From a virus: a stretch of DNA of 28,080 bases. This document shows positions 1 through 6,989 of this stretch, piece by piece. Both the position numbers and the translations under genes were made by a program. The stretch spans positions 1 to 28,080 of the IMG/VR virus record IMGVR_UViG_3300018417_002152; one strand, written 5' to 3'. The notes beneath the pieces are model-generated. The model saw only the letters and a program-made list of their open reading frames with translations, was not told the origin of the DNA and ran no database searches. Positions within the stretch are counted from its first letter, which is position 1. Each line of letters opens with the position of its first letter.

Positions 1-561
1 ACCGGCTGGACCTTGCCTACCGGATATGTGTACATTGCACTTCGCATCTTGGAAGGACTTGCCGTATCCCATCCAGCGGAAGACATCGGTGTGATATTCA
101 AATTCTTCTATGCTCCTTTCTACGATATCAGGATTATCTGACGCAAGTACAGTAAACTGACCAGGATGCATAGACACCCTGACATCAAGTTCACGAGCCT
201 TTGCGCCGACGTGAGCGAAGTTAGTCTCGCAATATTTTCGTACATCAGGCTTGCGCCAGAAGTAAGACCAAGTAGGCTCAGTATAAACAGGTAGGACGTC
301 ACTTCCCAACCTAACCATTCTAAGTTCATTCGGTAGTCCTCCTACATAGTTAACAAGGTTAAAATACGATTGTATGTTGTGAACCATAATGTCCCACAAT
401 CGTTCTTCAGCAACTTCTTTAGTTTGCCTATTAAGCCACGCAACAGTTGTACTGCGTGTGTTCAATGGACGCTGAATCTCCTCAAGAAGTTTCTTCTTCT
501 GAGTCTGATCAGGGTGCATATATTTGCAGGCAAAGCCTATTCTTTTCGTAATATTTTCCAC
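1..561 (-). CDS. uvdE: UV damage endonuclease UvdE-like, C-terminus beyond window edge
   Basis: Reading the minus strand from 561 gives 187 codons open to the window edge. UvdE is a TIM-barrel, metal-dependent endonuclease that nicks 5' to UV photoproducts and some other lesions. What shows it: NTRSTTVAWLNRQT near residues 34-47, the RMVRLGSDVLP strand near 80-90, SMHPGQF near 130-136 (a hallmark metal-site motif), ERSIEEFEYH near 148-157, and NVHISGRQGP near 176-185. No ATG precedes the conserved N-terminus. The GTG at 561-559 follows GGGAAGAGAC and places the start 25 bases inside the upstream phosphomannomutase-like gene, so translation is probably coupled to it. It is the last visible gene of the QueD-KdsA unit. 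The family call is strong; the exact start is less certain, because ATT or TTG alternatives exist nearby. Repair of sunlight damage suits a surface-ocean phage (inference). Confidence 0.88.
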   Translation of the reverse strand, partial: MENITKRIGFACKYMHPDQTQKKKLLEEIQRPLNTRSTTVAWLNRQTKEVAEERLWDIMVHNIQSYFNLVNYVGGLPNELRMVRLGSDVLPVYTEPTWSYFWRKPDVRKYCETNFAHVGAKARELDVRVSMHPGQFTVLASDNPDIVERSIEEFEYHTDVFRWMGYGKSFQDAKCNVHISGRQGPAG

Positions 562-1241
562 GTCTCTTCCCAATTTTTAACATTATAACAGAGACCTAAG
601 TCTTTGTCAATGATTTCTTTCTTTAATGGATAATCATTTCCTTCAGGGTGCATTGCATCGCCAAAGAAATGTAACTCGTCATTGGGATCAAAATCTCTTA
701 ATATTTGTGATTTATCACTGCCTTTTGGAAAAATATCAATACCTGTTTCGCCGCCTACTTTGGCATCTATATCTGGGAATATTGTACAAAATGCTTTTGC
801 AATTGTATTACGTTCATCAAAACCTGTATCGTGCTTAACATATAATTTACGTTGTTCTTGGTTTGCATTGCGACCTACAACACTAAAGTTACACATACCA
901 GGTCTATGTTCGAAGTGTAAACCTGTTCTTAGTTCAAACATACTTTCATTCATACATTGTGTTAAAAAATTAATAGCAAGTTCAGGTAATTTCCATTCAC
1001 TTGTATACACATTTTTTCCTTGTTCGTAAACGTCGCTGCCAGAACAATTGTAAACTCTATCAGCAAAGTTATAAACCATCTGTCCAACTTGCTCTAATGT
1101 TTTATCTTTGTCACTACCAGTAACAAGATAAACAAAATTGTGTTCTTGGAAGTTAAGGAACCATCGTTGAAAGTCTGGATCCATAGAACATCTACTAGGT
1201 GTTAATGTTCCGTCAACATCAAATATAAATCTACGAGTCAT
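537..1241 (-). CDS. Phosphomannomutase-like HAD hydrolase (eukaryotic PMM type)
   Basis: 234 residues. This is a HAD-superfamily protein closest in pattern to eukaryotic phosphomannomutase, which interconverts mannose-6-phosphate and mannose-1-phosphate for GDP-mannose synthesis. Visible motifs: DVDGTLT at residues 8-14, giving the nucleophile Asp8 and Asp10; VTGSDKDKTLEQVG near 40-53, as in PMM; FEHRPGMCNFSVVGR near 110-124, matching the cap-domain substrate strand with its paired arginines; GGETGIDIFPKGSDKSQ near 162-178; and FFGDAMHPEGNDYPL near 192-206, which carries the Mg-binding acidic residues. The length fits the family (about 245). It overlaps the upstream oxygenase gene by 11 bases and the downstream uvdE start by 25, so it sits mid-operon. 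Neighbouring KdsA and glycosyltransferase genes suggest a nucleotide-sugar or glycan role. It could instead be a sugar phosphatase of the same fold. The family is clear; the exact substrate is inferred. Confidence 0.85.
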   Translation of the reverse strand: MTRRFIFDVDGTLTPSRCSMDPDFQRWFLNFQEHNFVYLVTGSDKDKTLEQVGQMVYNFADRVYNCSGSDVYEQGKNVYTSEWKLPELAINFLTQCMNESMFELRTGLHFEHRPGMCNFSVVGRNANQEQRKLYVKHDTGFDERNTIAKAFCTIFPDIDAKVGGETGIDIFPKGSDKSQILRDFDPNDELHFFGDAMHPEGNDYPLKKEIIDKDLGLCYNVKNWEETWKILRKE

Positions 1242-1809
1242 AAGTATACCAGCCAGTGATAATATACTTGTAACCTTCGTAGATAGGATTGCCCCTATGT
1301 GGATGTGTATAACCTGCAGGCCAAAATACTAGTTTGCCCTCTTCAGGTTTTACTTTCACGCCTTGATAAAGATATTCTGTTTCTCCACCTTCTTCTACAT
1401 CATTAAGATATAATGTGTAAGCAACTACTCTATTGCAACTTGCTTGTCCACCATCTTCAACGTGCCATACGTGATATCCTTGTTTAGGACCTGTCCTTTG
1501 AATGCACATTCCTTTTGGACTATGACCTTCAATTGTTTCTAATATATCATACTCGCCAACATACTTGTCGTAGAATTGGTGTACTGTTTGGAAAAAATGT
1601 TGACAAAACTTATGATCATAATACTGTATACCATTACCAGGTGCCCAGTCATACATAATTCTGTCGTCTTGATTTTTCTTGATATTATTCTGTTCTATAG
1701 TTTGTCTTTGTTCCTTCATCATTTCAAAGACTTCTATTGCTTTTTTACAGTATTCACTGCTAAATGCTTTTTTATATTCTTTTATAAATGTGTCTTGTTT
1801 CATTGCCAA
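1231..1809 (-). CDS. Prolyl 4-hydroxylase-like 2OG-Fe(II) oxygenase
   Basis: 192 residues with a double-stranded beta-helix signature of the prolyl 4-hydroxylase-like 2OG-Fe(II) superfamily. The core runs from residue 110 to the end: YHVWHVED (metal residues probably His116 and Glu118 or Asp119), TLYLNDVEEGGETEY near 132-146, PEEGKLVFWPAGYTHPHRGN near 155-174 with the distal metal His169 or His171, and Lys181 in GYKYIITGW as the likely 2-oxoglutarate-binding basic residue. The first facial pair is HxE-like instead of the usual HxD, which is seen in some relatives. The protein is expected to hydroxylate a peptide, nucleotide or sugar substrate; the sequence does not say which. It overlaps the upstream glycosyltransferase gene by 10 bases and the downstream PMM-like gene by 11. 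The fold call is firm; the substrate is unknown. Confidence 0.87.
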   Translation of the reverse strand: MAMKQDTFIKEYKKAFSSEYCKKAIEVFEMMKEQRQTIEQNNIKKNQDDRIMYDWAPGNGIQYYDHKFCQHFFQTVHQFYDKYVGEYDILETIEGHSPKGMCIQRTGPKQGYHVWHVEDGGQASCNRVVAYTLYLNDVEEGGETEYLYQGVKVKPEEGKLVFWPAGYTHPHRGNPIYEGYKYIITGWYTYDS

Positions 1810-2615
1810 TTATCCACTACAAATTTATCTTGCACTTGTGCAGGATTAGGTTCACCGTGGAAAACTGCAATACAGCATTCTTTGTCAGGAACAATATCAT
1901 CACGTATTGTTTTAAATTTTCTTATACCGTGCTGCATTCCTAACTCACTGCGTGATCTTATTTCCCACTTGTAACTTTGTATCCACTTATCTGGCCAAAA
2001 CTTCATATGTTTTTTAGCCTGTGCCCAAGTCCAGTCTTGGTCTCCTTGCATTCGCATAGCATATTCTGGATTTTGTTTAAACTTATCAAAAATATAATTT
2101 TGACTACCAGCATTCCACGCCATTACTGAACTGTTCAAGTACTTATATCCAGGATGAAACTTCCTATTAAAATCTCTAATTCCAACAAAGTCTTCTGTCC
2201 ACATAGTTGCAAGTTTATCTATATTATTATGTATCACTACATCTAGATCCATATATAATATTCTACCCGGAATAGGCATAGAACTTTCAAACATATGTAC
2301 TTTGTGCCACCAACCTTTTTTATAACCTTGATTAGGACGTATGATACTAGTAACACCTTCTATTGGGGCTGGATCATCTGTTAAGCACCAAAATTTATAA
2401 GGAACATTCAAATGGCGCTCCACCATATTCCTTAACCTAATGACGTATTCTTGTCCGTACTTGTTACCAAAGCGAACACAAAGAACATTTATTTGTACTG
2501 ATGCATCGGTCGTAACATTTTCTTGCAATCGTTGTCTTGCTACCTTCTCAGCACGAAGTAGTGCTTTCCTTGCTTTACGTTGCTCTTTAGTTTCTTTGGA
2601 TTTGTCGAATGCCAT
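1800..2615 (-). CDS. Glycosyltransferase with DXD motif (GT-A fold)
   Basis: 271 residues. A strongly basic N-terminal 30 residues (many Lys and Arg) is followed by a GT-A type nucleotide-sugar transferase domain. Evidence: INVLCVRFGNKYG near 42-54, typical of the first Rossmann strand; KFWCLTDDP near 74-82; WWHKVHMF near 102-109; and ILYMDLDVVIHNN near 119-131, containing the metal-binding Asp123-x-Asp125. Later, MRMQGDQDW near residue 190 resembles the GDQ helix common in small glycosyltransferases of marine phages. It should transfer a sugar from an NDP-sugar onto a glycan, DNA base or protein; which one cannot be read. KdsA lies 11 bases upstream and the oxygenase overlaps downstream. Together with the PMM-like gene this makes a carbohydrate-oriented cassette. 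The catalytic family is probable; donor and acceptor are unknown. Confidence 0.8.
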   Translation of the reverse strand: MAFDKSKETKEQRKARKALLRAEKVARQRLQENVTTDASVQINVLCVRFGNKYGQEYVIRLRNMVERHLNVPYKFWCLTDDPAPIEGVTSIIRPNQGYKKGWWHKVHMFESSMPIPGRILYMDLDVVIHNNIDKLATMWTEDFVGIRDFNRKFHPGYKYLNSSVMAWNAGSQNYIFDKFKQNPEYAMRMQGDQDWTWAQAKKHMKFWPDKWIQSYKWEIRSRSELGMQHGIRKFKTIRDDIVPDKECCIAVFHGEPNPAQVQDKFVVDNWQ

Positions 2616-2626
2616 TAACCATCTTC

Positions 2627-3403
2627 CTAACCTGTGTAAGAATATTTAACAATGTCTGCGACAACTGTTTTAAAATCTTTTAAATGTAATGCATTAGGTC
2701 CATCACTAGGTGCATTATCTGGATCTTCGTGAACTTCTAAAAAGAATTCTGTTACACCCATTGCAGATGCAGCACGAGCCAAGCCAGGCACATACTCACG
2801 ATTACCGCCACTGCTAGTGCCCATACCTCCGGGTTTTTGAACTGAGTGCGTAATGTCATAAACAATGGGAACGTTATAATTAGACAGCATAAACTGAAGG
2901 CCAGTGAAATCAGTGACCAAAGTATTATATCCAAAACTTGTTCCCCTTTCTGTAATCCAAACTTCTTTAGCACCTTCTGTTTTAGATAAAATGTTTTCAA
3001 CGTCCCAAGGTGCAAGGAACTGTCCTTTTTTAATGTTTACAATCATTCCTGTTTTGACCGCAGCACGGACCAAATCAGTTTGTCTACACAAGAAAGCAGG
3101 AATCTGTAATACATCAATTATGTCTTGATAATATGCTCCTATTTTTAAAACTTCGTTGACGTTATGCACGTCTGTTATAATTTTTAAACTAGGTATTACT
3201 TTTTTAAGACTTTCAAAGTCTTGCATAGTAGTTTGTAATCCCTGTCCTCTTTTGCCTTTGATACTTGACCTATTTGCCTTATCGTAACTTGCTTTAAAAA
3301 TATAATCAACACCGTGCTTATCACAAACACGTTTACATTCTTTTGCTATTCTTAAACTCTGTTCTAGAGTTTCGTGTTGACACGGTCCTGCTATAATTCT
3401 CAT
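2627..3403 (-). CDS. kdsA: 3-deoxy-8-phosphooctulonate synthase (KdsA)
   Basis: 258 residues, nearly full length for KdsA. It condenses phosphoenolpyruvate with arabinose-5-phosphate to give Kdo-8-phosphate, the precursor of the inner-core LPS sugar Kdo, in the cytoplasm. Nearly every family block is visible: AGPCQHE at 5-11, FKASYDKANRSS near 36-47, TDVHN, DVLQIPAFLCRQTDL, NIKKGQFLAPWDV, ERGTSFGY, THSVQKPGG, EYVPGLARAA, FFLEVHEDPDNAPSDGPN. Cys8 in AGPC corresponds to the metal-ligand Cys of the metal-dependent class, so this is likely a metalloenzyme. The ATG follows the stop of the QueD-like gene with no gap. A cellular LPS-precursor enzyme in a phage operon suggests either rerouting of sugar precursors or synthesis of a Kdo-like sugar for a modified glycan (inference). 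No kdsB or arabinose-5-phosphate isomerase is visible in the window. Confidence 0.95.
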   Translation of the reverse strand: MRIIAGPCQHETLEQSLRIAKECKRVCDKHGVDYIFKASYDKANRSSIKGKRGQGLQTTMQDFESLKKVIPSLKIITDVHNVNEVLKIGAYYQDIIDVLQIPAFLCRQTDLVRAAVKTGMIVNIKKGQFLAPWDVENILSKTEGAKEVWITERGTSFGYNTLVTDFTGLQFMLSNYNVPIVYDITHSVQKPGGMGTSSGGNREYVPGLARAASAMGVTEFFLEVHEDPDNAPSDGPNALHLKDFKTVVADIVKYSYTG

Positions 3404-3853
3404 CTATGCCTCGTAAATTGCGGAGTTGGCTCCGTGTTCTGCACACTCGACCTTGATACAATAGCAACGATTATTTGTTGCTTCTCTAATTAATTTGTCT
3501 GCAAAGTTAAATGCGTGTTCTGCAAACTTCTCTGCACCTACACCATCAAACTCTCTTACTTCACATAAGTCTTTATCTTGTAAATCATAAAAGTCTTGTT
3601 TATGCGGATCATTAACATCTACACAAGTCTTATGATCAAAACTATCTTCCAACCAAGCCTTCAAAGGCTTTAGTCCACCAAAGTCAACTGCCCAATTTTT
3701 ATTATCTAGTTCATCACAACCAAATGTAAATGTAAATGCTAAACTATATCCGTGCAATAAATGGCAGTGTGAATGATCTGCGTTAGGCTGTCTAAAGACT
3801 GCCGATAGTCCAATATTGTGTCCATAGTGTTTAGTACTGTAATGTTTTCCCAT
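3404..3853 (-). CDS. QueD / 6-pyruvoyltetrahydropterin synthase-family protein, altered zinc site
   Basis: 149 residues of the T-fold QueD/PTPS family, which converts dihydroneopterin triphosphate to 6-carboxytetrahydropterin (queuosine and 7-deazaguanine path) or to 6-pyruvoyl-tetrahydropterin. Family blocks: GLSAVFRQ near 15-22, DHSHCHLLHGYSLAF at 26-40, WAVDFGGLKPLKAWLEDSFDHKT near 54-76, and VECAEHGANSAIYEA at the C-terminus with the conserved Glu/His region. Two canonical zinc positions differ: SAxH reads SAVF (Phe20) and HGH reads HGY (Tyr36), while Cys30 and His34 remain and His27, His29 and His31 could substitute. It is first in its operon. The ATG has AGGAG at 3860-3864 with a 6-base spacer, and an exact sigma70-type promoter lies about 75 bases upstream. 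No queC, queE or folE is in view, so a role in DNA deazapurine modification is unproven. Confidence 0.82.
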   Translation of the reverse strand: MGKHYSTKHYGHNIGLSAVFRQPNADHSHCHLLHGYSLAFTFTFGCDELDNKNWAVDFGGLKPLKAWLEDSFDHKTCVDVNDPHKQDFYDLQDKDLCEVREFDGVGAEKFAEHAFNFADKLIREATNNRCYCIKVECAEHGANSAIYEA

Positions 3854-3859
3854 TATTTT

Positions 3860-3864
3860 CTCCT
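3860..3864 (-). promoter_or_regulatory. Ribosome binding site of the QueD-like gene
   Basis: AGGAG, 6 bases upstream of the ATG at 3853. It fixes the start of the first gene in the QueD-KdsA unit and sits at the end of a roughly 70-base leader after the promoter. Confidence 0.75.
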
Positions 3865-3927
3865 GTTTTAAATAATGGCGGCAGAATTAGAAGGGTTGAC
3901 GCCAAGTCCTTGTTAAACATAAAATTA

Positions 3928-3956
3928 ATTATACGATCTATTTAGGCAGTTGTCAA
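3928..3956 (-). promoter_or_regulatory. Exact-consensus sigma70 promoter for the QueD-KdsA-UvdE operon
   Basis: On the minus strand, TTGACA (3956-3951) and TATAAT (3933-3928) are separated by 17 bases, a perfect match to the sigma70/housekeeping consensus. The -35 box falls inside the last codons of the upstream MptE-like gene. Predicted initiation is near 3921, leaving a leader of about 68 bases before the QueD-like ATG. The same arrangement occurs at 6754-6782 and 8624-8652. Host-sigma promoters of this strength are typical of phage early genes (inference). Confidence 0.88.
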
Positions 3957-4547
3957 GAGCTGACTTGACACATTGGGCAGTTTCCATTGTGTTGGAGTTT
4001 GCCAATCTTTTGCATTTATGATATTAAATTCTATCTGCGGATTGTGAACAAAAACTTTTTGTGCTTGGTACACCCAATAACTAAAGTCTACAGGTTTATC
4101 ATCCTTTTTAGCATAGTGCATTGTGTTTTTGTAAATGTTATTCACCTTACTATTTTTATCGTATAGGTCAAAACCAATTATTCTTACCTCGGTAATGTCT
4201 GGCAAACTTGCTGCAACTAAAAGTGCATAAGTTCCACTGCCCCAATGTAAAGGTTGATCTATTTTCTTTTCACCTTTGTAAGGTAAGTCTGGTAAATGAT
4301 TTATTCTTTTGTCTTTTTTAATCTTTCTAAAATACTTGAACCACATATCTCTAACATAAATTTTAGTGTTAGCAGTGTTATCACTTTGTATTGCTTCATC
4401 TACCATACGTCTGTCGCAGCATATTAAATGATCTACAGCGAGATCTCTGTGTAATGCATTACAACCTACTACTGTTTTATTTTCTGTTAGTTTAGGAAGG
4501 TTTAAGAATCTTCGGCTTTCACCATTACCTATGCAATAGGCAATCAC
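3942..4547 (-). CDS. MptE/DUF115- or sialyltransferase-like Rossmann protein
   Basis: 201 residues, starting at a GTG after TTAGGTAGTAACT. N-terminal pattern MIAYCIGNGESRRFLNL ... VVGCNALHRD ... DHLICCDRRM resembles phage and bacterial proteins of the DUF115/MptE-like or GT29/GT42-like Rossmann group, in which a GNGxS loop is followed by a N-containing strand and a D-H-hydrophobic-D segment. A second conserved-looking block is HWGSGTYALLVAA near residues 100-112, then VRIIGFDLYD near 119-128. Members include 6-hydroxymethyl-7,8-dihydropterin pyrophosphokinase-like enzymes and glycosyltransferases. A sugar role fits the adjacent KdsA/glycosyltransferase genes, and a pterin role would fit the QueD-like gene; the sequence alone does not choose. 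It starts 5 bases after the fibre-like gene ends, so it is likely co-transcribed with that gene, and its 3' end carries the next promoter. Confidence 0.68.
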   Translation of the reverse strand: MIAYCIGNGESRRFLNLPKLTENKTVVGCNALHRDLAVDHLICCDRRMVDEAIQSDNTANTKIYVRDMWFKYFRKIKKDKRINHLPDLPYKGEKKIDQPLHWGSGTYALLVAASLPDITEVRIIGFDLYDKNSKVNNIYKNTMHYAKKDDKPVDFSYWVYQAQKVFVHNPQIEFNIINAKDWQTPTQWKLPNVSSQLLTTA

Positions 4548-4552
4548 AGTTA

Positions 4553-5386
4553 CTACCTAATGTCGCCGAATGGTGCCCAGTTACCAGGATTGCCGGCTCT
4601 AATACATACCCAACCAATGTGTCCTCTTTGTTGTGGAGCATCGTTCCATACAATATCACCTTGATTGAATTGTCCACCTGTTGGAGGAGCAGTACCGGCT
4701 AAATGTTTTTTATTGTTAAACTTGATAGCACCTCTTACGTGTAAGTCTACATCACTATCTGGATTATTAACACCAATAGCAAGTTTGCCGTTGACTGAAA
4801 CTTTTATAGGTGCAGCATTGCTGTTACCTAGTGCAATATCGCCGCCTGCTTTAATTGCTACTCTAGTTGTGTTATCTGTTTTAAATTCTAAATCGTGACT
4901 GGCAAATGTACCAACAAAACCTTTTACAAAGTCTTCAGTACCAACCATCACTTCAATACCATCTTCTGCAACTGAAAGTGCTGCATTAGGTTCTTCAGTA
5001 CCAACACCTAGTCTATCACTGTTTGCATCAAAGTAAACGTATTGATTAATGCTTACGCTACCATCAACAATAAGACCTTTTAGTCTACCTACTTCACGTA
5101 AATTACTTTTTGTAACGCTTCTGCCTAGTTCTTGTTCAGCAAGGACTGCGTTGCCGTTAATAGCAAGATGTTTGCCGCGGCCAATATCAATTGTTTCTGA
5201 TGAAAAAAGTCTATCTTCATCAGCAACCATAACGAATTTTTTAGTATAGTCTCTACCCGCCCAGTAGAACCCTTTATCATAAATGTTCCCACTAAAACTA
5301 ACCGACGAATTTGCTGTAATTGAGCCGTCTTCGGTAAGTGCTAGTGTAAGATCTTGTAGTGCTTTTTCAACTGCTGTACTGTTCAT
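4553..5386 (-). CDS. Phage fibre-like structural protein
   Basis: 277 residues, low in Cys and rich in short beta-strand repeats: SVSINQYVYFDANSDRLGVGTEEPNAAL, KAGGDIALGN, KVSVNGKLAIGVNNPDSDVDLHVRGAIKF. The recurring pattern 'LGVGTxEPxxxLxV' and 'LAIGVNNPDxDxxLHVRG' is typical of phage tail-fibre and head-decoration proteins of marine T4-like phages and of chaperone-domain fibres. The C-terminal third (TGGQFNQGDIVWNDAPQQ ... GWVCIRAGNPGNWAPFG) looks like the small carbohydrate-binding or tip segment seen at fibre ends. No signal peptide or membrane segment is visible. A late-promoter-like AATAAATA lies 5 bases before the ATG, which suits a virion gene. The exact part (tail fibre, whisker or baseplate appendage) cannot be assigned. 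Confidence 0.75.
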   Translation of the reverse strand: MNSTAVEKALQDLTLALTEDGSITANSSVSFSGNIYDKGFYWAGRDYTKKFVMVADEDRLFSSETIDIGRGKHLAINGNAVLAEQELGRSVTKSNLREVGRLKGLIVDGSVSINQYVYFDANSDRLGVGTEEPNAALSVAEDGIEVMVGTEDFVKGFVGTFASHDLEFKTDNTTRVAIKAGGDIALGNSNAAPIKVSVNGKLAIGVNNPDSDVDLHVRGAIKFNNKKHLAGTAPPTGGQFNQGDIVWNDAPQQRGHIGWVCIRAGNPGNWAPFGDIR

Positions 5387-5391
5387 AATAG

Positions 5392-5399
5392 TATTTATT
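5392..5399 (-). promoter_or_regulatory. T4-type late promoter-like motif
   Basis: AATAAATA followed by CTATT and then the fibre-gene ATG (5386). T4 late promoters have TATAAATA as the only strong element, often followed by CTATT or CTCC. The match is 7 of 8. The motif is so close to the start codon that a transcript would have almost no leader. AT-rich sequence makes chance matches common, so this rests mainly on its position before a structural gene. Confidence 0.5.
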
Positions 5400-5412
5400 C
5401 TCTTTATCTATA

Positions 5413-5433
5413 AAGCGTCTTTACAAAACGCTT
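5413..5433 (-). terminator. Small hairpin at the end of the 430-residue gene
   Basis: On the minus strand, AAGCGT and ACGCTT form a perfect 6-bp inverted repeat around a 9-base loop. The hairpin overlaps the stop codon of the upstream gene and is followed by TTTATAG, with no clean T-run. It could be a weak terminator or an RNA-stabilising stem separating that gene from the fibre gene. Confidence 0.35.
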
Positions 5434-6724
5434 AATATGCTGCTATTAATACAGTTTCAGCGTTTATACGACCGTTCATTTTAATTGGTGTTGTTGTAAG
5501 TTTTGCAAACCAATTCTCGAACTTCTTACGTGTATTTAGCGATTTTACTTCACGTAGTTGTTCTACGGGTTTTCGCAGTGTACAAGCAACGCTTTTATCA
5601 TCATCAAAACGCTGTAATGTTGTTCCTTTAATGTCTAGTCCTGTACCATCACGCATACCGCCTAATGGATCTTCATTGCTTGTGTAGTATATTCCCAGTT
5701 TACGAGTTTTACCATTAAACACAACCAAGCACGTTGCACCTACTAGTTTCCAAGCAGGAATACTTGAAATGCTATACTTGTCGTCTGAAACTTTATACTT
5801 CATTTTTGCTACAAGTTGCTCTGGTGATTTTCTAGCAATTTTACGTGGCTTTCTATTTGCTTTTGATTCAGCAATAATAGCATCACAAGCGCCTTGCACT
5901 GCAATATAAAAAGCATACAGTTTCTTAATATCTGTTTTCTTAAGATGCGCATACCCTTCTTTAAGTTGTTGTGCATAGTCCTTTTCTAATTCTGTAGCAT
6001 CTTTTCCTAGTTTTTTAGGATTAAGTAATTCTTCATATTCCTTAATTTGTCCATCATATGAAGCCTTAATCATTCTAGCGTGTGGCTGCTTACACTCCAT
6101 TTGTCTAAGTCTTGTTGCAGGCTTGATATCTTTAAAGTCTGTAATTTTTCCGTCTAAGTAATCGTCGTGTGCTGCTTCAATAAACTCACACATAAGATAT
6201 GATGCTTGTCTAATTCTATCTTGGATACTTGGCTGACTTAGTTTTTTGTTTTCTTCTTTTGCTGCCGCTGCTGCATCTTCTTTTTCTTTTTGTTCAGTTT
6301 TATCTTTACCTTCGTTCAGTGCTTCGGCGATTCTTTTCTTTACAAATTCTGTAACAGGTCTAAGTTCTCCAGAAGTTCCTGGTAGACTATCCCAATATTC
6401 TGCTGCTGGCTTGTAAAAATCAGGCATACCATTGTTAAGCATTTTGCAAGTAATTGCAGCGGTTGTGCTTACTGTGCTATCTGCTGCTGCTTTTGCTTTT
6501 TTAATATCATCTTTAGTGTATCCATTGGCTTCCATCCAGATCCAAACTGCTGGCATAAGGTCTTTACTTGCAAAGTTAGCATAGTACCATTGGTGTGAAC
6601 CTTGTTTCTTACGATGAAACTCTTCGCCAGATAACTGTTCCCAACCATCCCAAGATGGCTCTGTTAGTTTGGCGCCTTTACGCAACCTAGGTGCGCTTCT
6701 TATTGTTTTTCTTTTACCAGCCAA
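5432..6724 (-). CDS. Conserved T4-like marine phage protein, putative virion-associated
   Basis: 430 residues starting at a TTG (6724-6722), with AAGGAG about 10 bases upstream; no ATG fits better. The N-terminus is very basic (MAGKRKTIRSAPRLRKGAK). The middle, about residues 140-170, is a charged, Ala/Lys/Glu-rich stretch likely to be a coiled coil, followed by helical regions with several Tyr/Lys pairs. The C-terminal 130 residues look like a compact beta-rich domain (WKLVGATCLVVFNGKTRKLGIYYTS, GLDIKGTTLQRFDDDKSVACTLRKP). I recall similarly patterned proteins labelled as virion structural proteins in cyanophages and pelagiphages, but cannot check that here. It is transcribed alone from an exact sigma70 promoter. 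There is no enzymatic motif I can name, so the function remains open. Confidence 0.72.
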   Translation of the reverse strand: MAGKRKTIRSAPRLRKGAKLTEPSWDGWEQLSGEEFHRKKQGSHQWYYANFASKDLMPAVWIWMEANGYTKDDIKKAKAAADSTVSTTAAITCKMLNNGMPDFYKPAAEYWDSLPGTSGELRPVTEFVKKRIAEALNEGKDKTEQKEKEDAAAAAKEENKKLSQPSIQDRIRQASYLMCEFIEAAHDDYLDGKITDFKDIKPATRLRQMECKQPHARMIKASYDGQIKEYEELLNPKKLGKDATELEKDYAQQLKEGYAHLKKTDIKKLYAFYIAVQGACDAIIAESKANRKPRKIARKSPEQLVAKMKYKVSDDKYSISSIPAWKLVGATCLVVFNGKTRKLGIYYTSNEDPLGGMRDGTGLDIKGTTLQRFDDDKSVACTLRKPVEQLREVKSLNTRKKFENWFAKLTTTPIKMNGRINAETVLIAAY

Positions 6725-6753
6725 TGTCAGTTTGCTCCTTCAACAAAAATTAG

Positions 6754-6782
6754 ATTATATGATGATATATATCCTTTGTCAA
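6754..6782 (-). promoter_or_regulatory. Exact-consensus sigma70 promoter for the 430-residue gene
   Basis: TTGACA (6782-6777), 17 bases, TATAAT (6759-6754) on the minus strand. It is preceded by CTC exactly as at the 3928-3956 promoter. The transcript start is expected near 6747, about 23 bases before the TTG start codon, leaving room for the AAGGAG ribosome binding site. Confidence 0.88.
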
Positions 6783-6825
6783 GAGAAATTACTTTTTTCC
6801 GAGCAATTTAGATTCAAAACAGATA

Positions 6826-6984
6826 TTACCATAGCTCTAATGTTCTACCGTTACCTGCTATAATAGCCAAACAAGTAACAATGTGCAGTATAATCCACAG
6901 AGTACGAATAACCGCAACTCTGTCTGCTTGTTTATCATCTTCAAATGCCTTTCTTCCTATTGCTTTACACCAAAGTTCCCACAT
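6826..6984 (-). CDS. Small conserved phage membrane protein, 52 residues
   Basis: A 52-residue gene read on the minus strand from ATG at 6984 to TAA at 6826, beginning MWELWCKAIGRKAFEDD and ending NGRTLELW. GAAGGA lies about 9 bases before the ATG. The N-terminal 25 residues are amphipathic and charged; residues about 29-43 (LWIILHIVTCLAIIA) form one membrane-spanning segment. I recognise the pattern as that of a tiny protein common in marine T4-like phages, from memory only. It starts 5 bases after the end of the 63-residue gene and is the last gene of the ThyX unit. A role at the host inner membrane is possible; nothing specific is visible. Confidence 0.75.
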   Translation of the reverse strand: MWELWCKAIGRKAFEDDKQADRVAVIRTLWIILHIVTCLAIIAGNGRTLELW

Positions 6985-6989
6985 AAAAA

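Noticed and set aside
120-329. Hydrophobic 69-residue minus-strand frame resembling a membrane protein
   Set aside because: It is the out-of-frame shadow of the UvdE gene, whose conserved motifs (SMHPGQF, NVHISGRQG) lie in another frame over the same bases.
1609-1640. Plus-strand TTGACA followed by a TACTGT-like element
   Set aside because: Inside the prolyl-hydroxylase-like gene, poor -10 box, and no plus-strand gene follows.
2752-3015. 87-residue minus-strand frame with two apparent membrane segments
   Set aside because: It lies wholly within kdsA in another frame; KdsA motifs are continuous there and no ribosome site precedes the shadow frame.
3896-3930. Plus-strand TTGACG-18-TAAAAT promoter-like pair
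   Set aside because: It points into the convergent MptE-like gene with no plus-strand gene downstream, and it overlaps the far stronger minus-strand promoter; antisense transcription is possible but unsupported.
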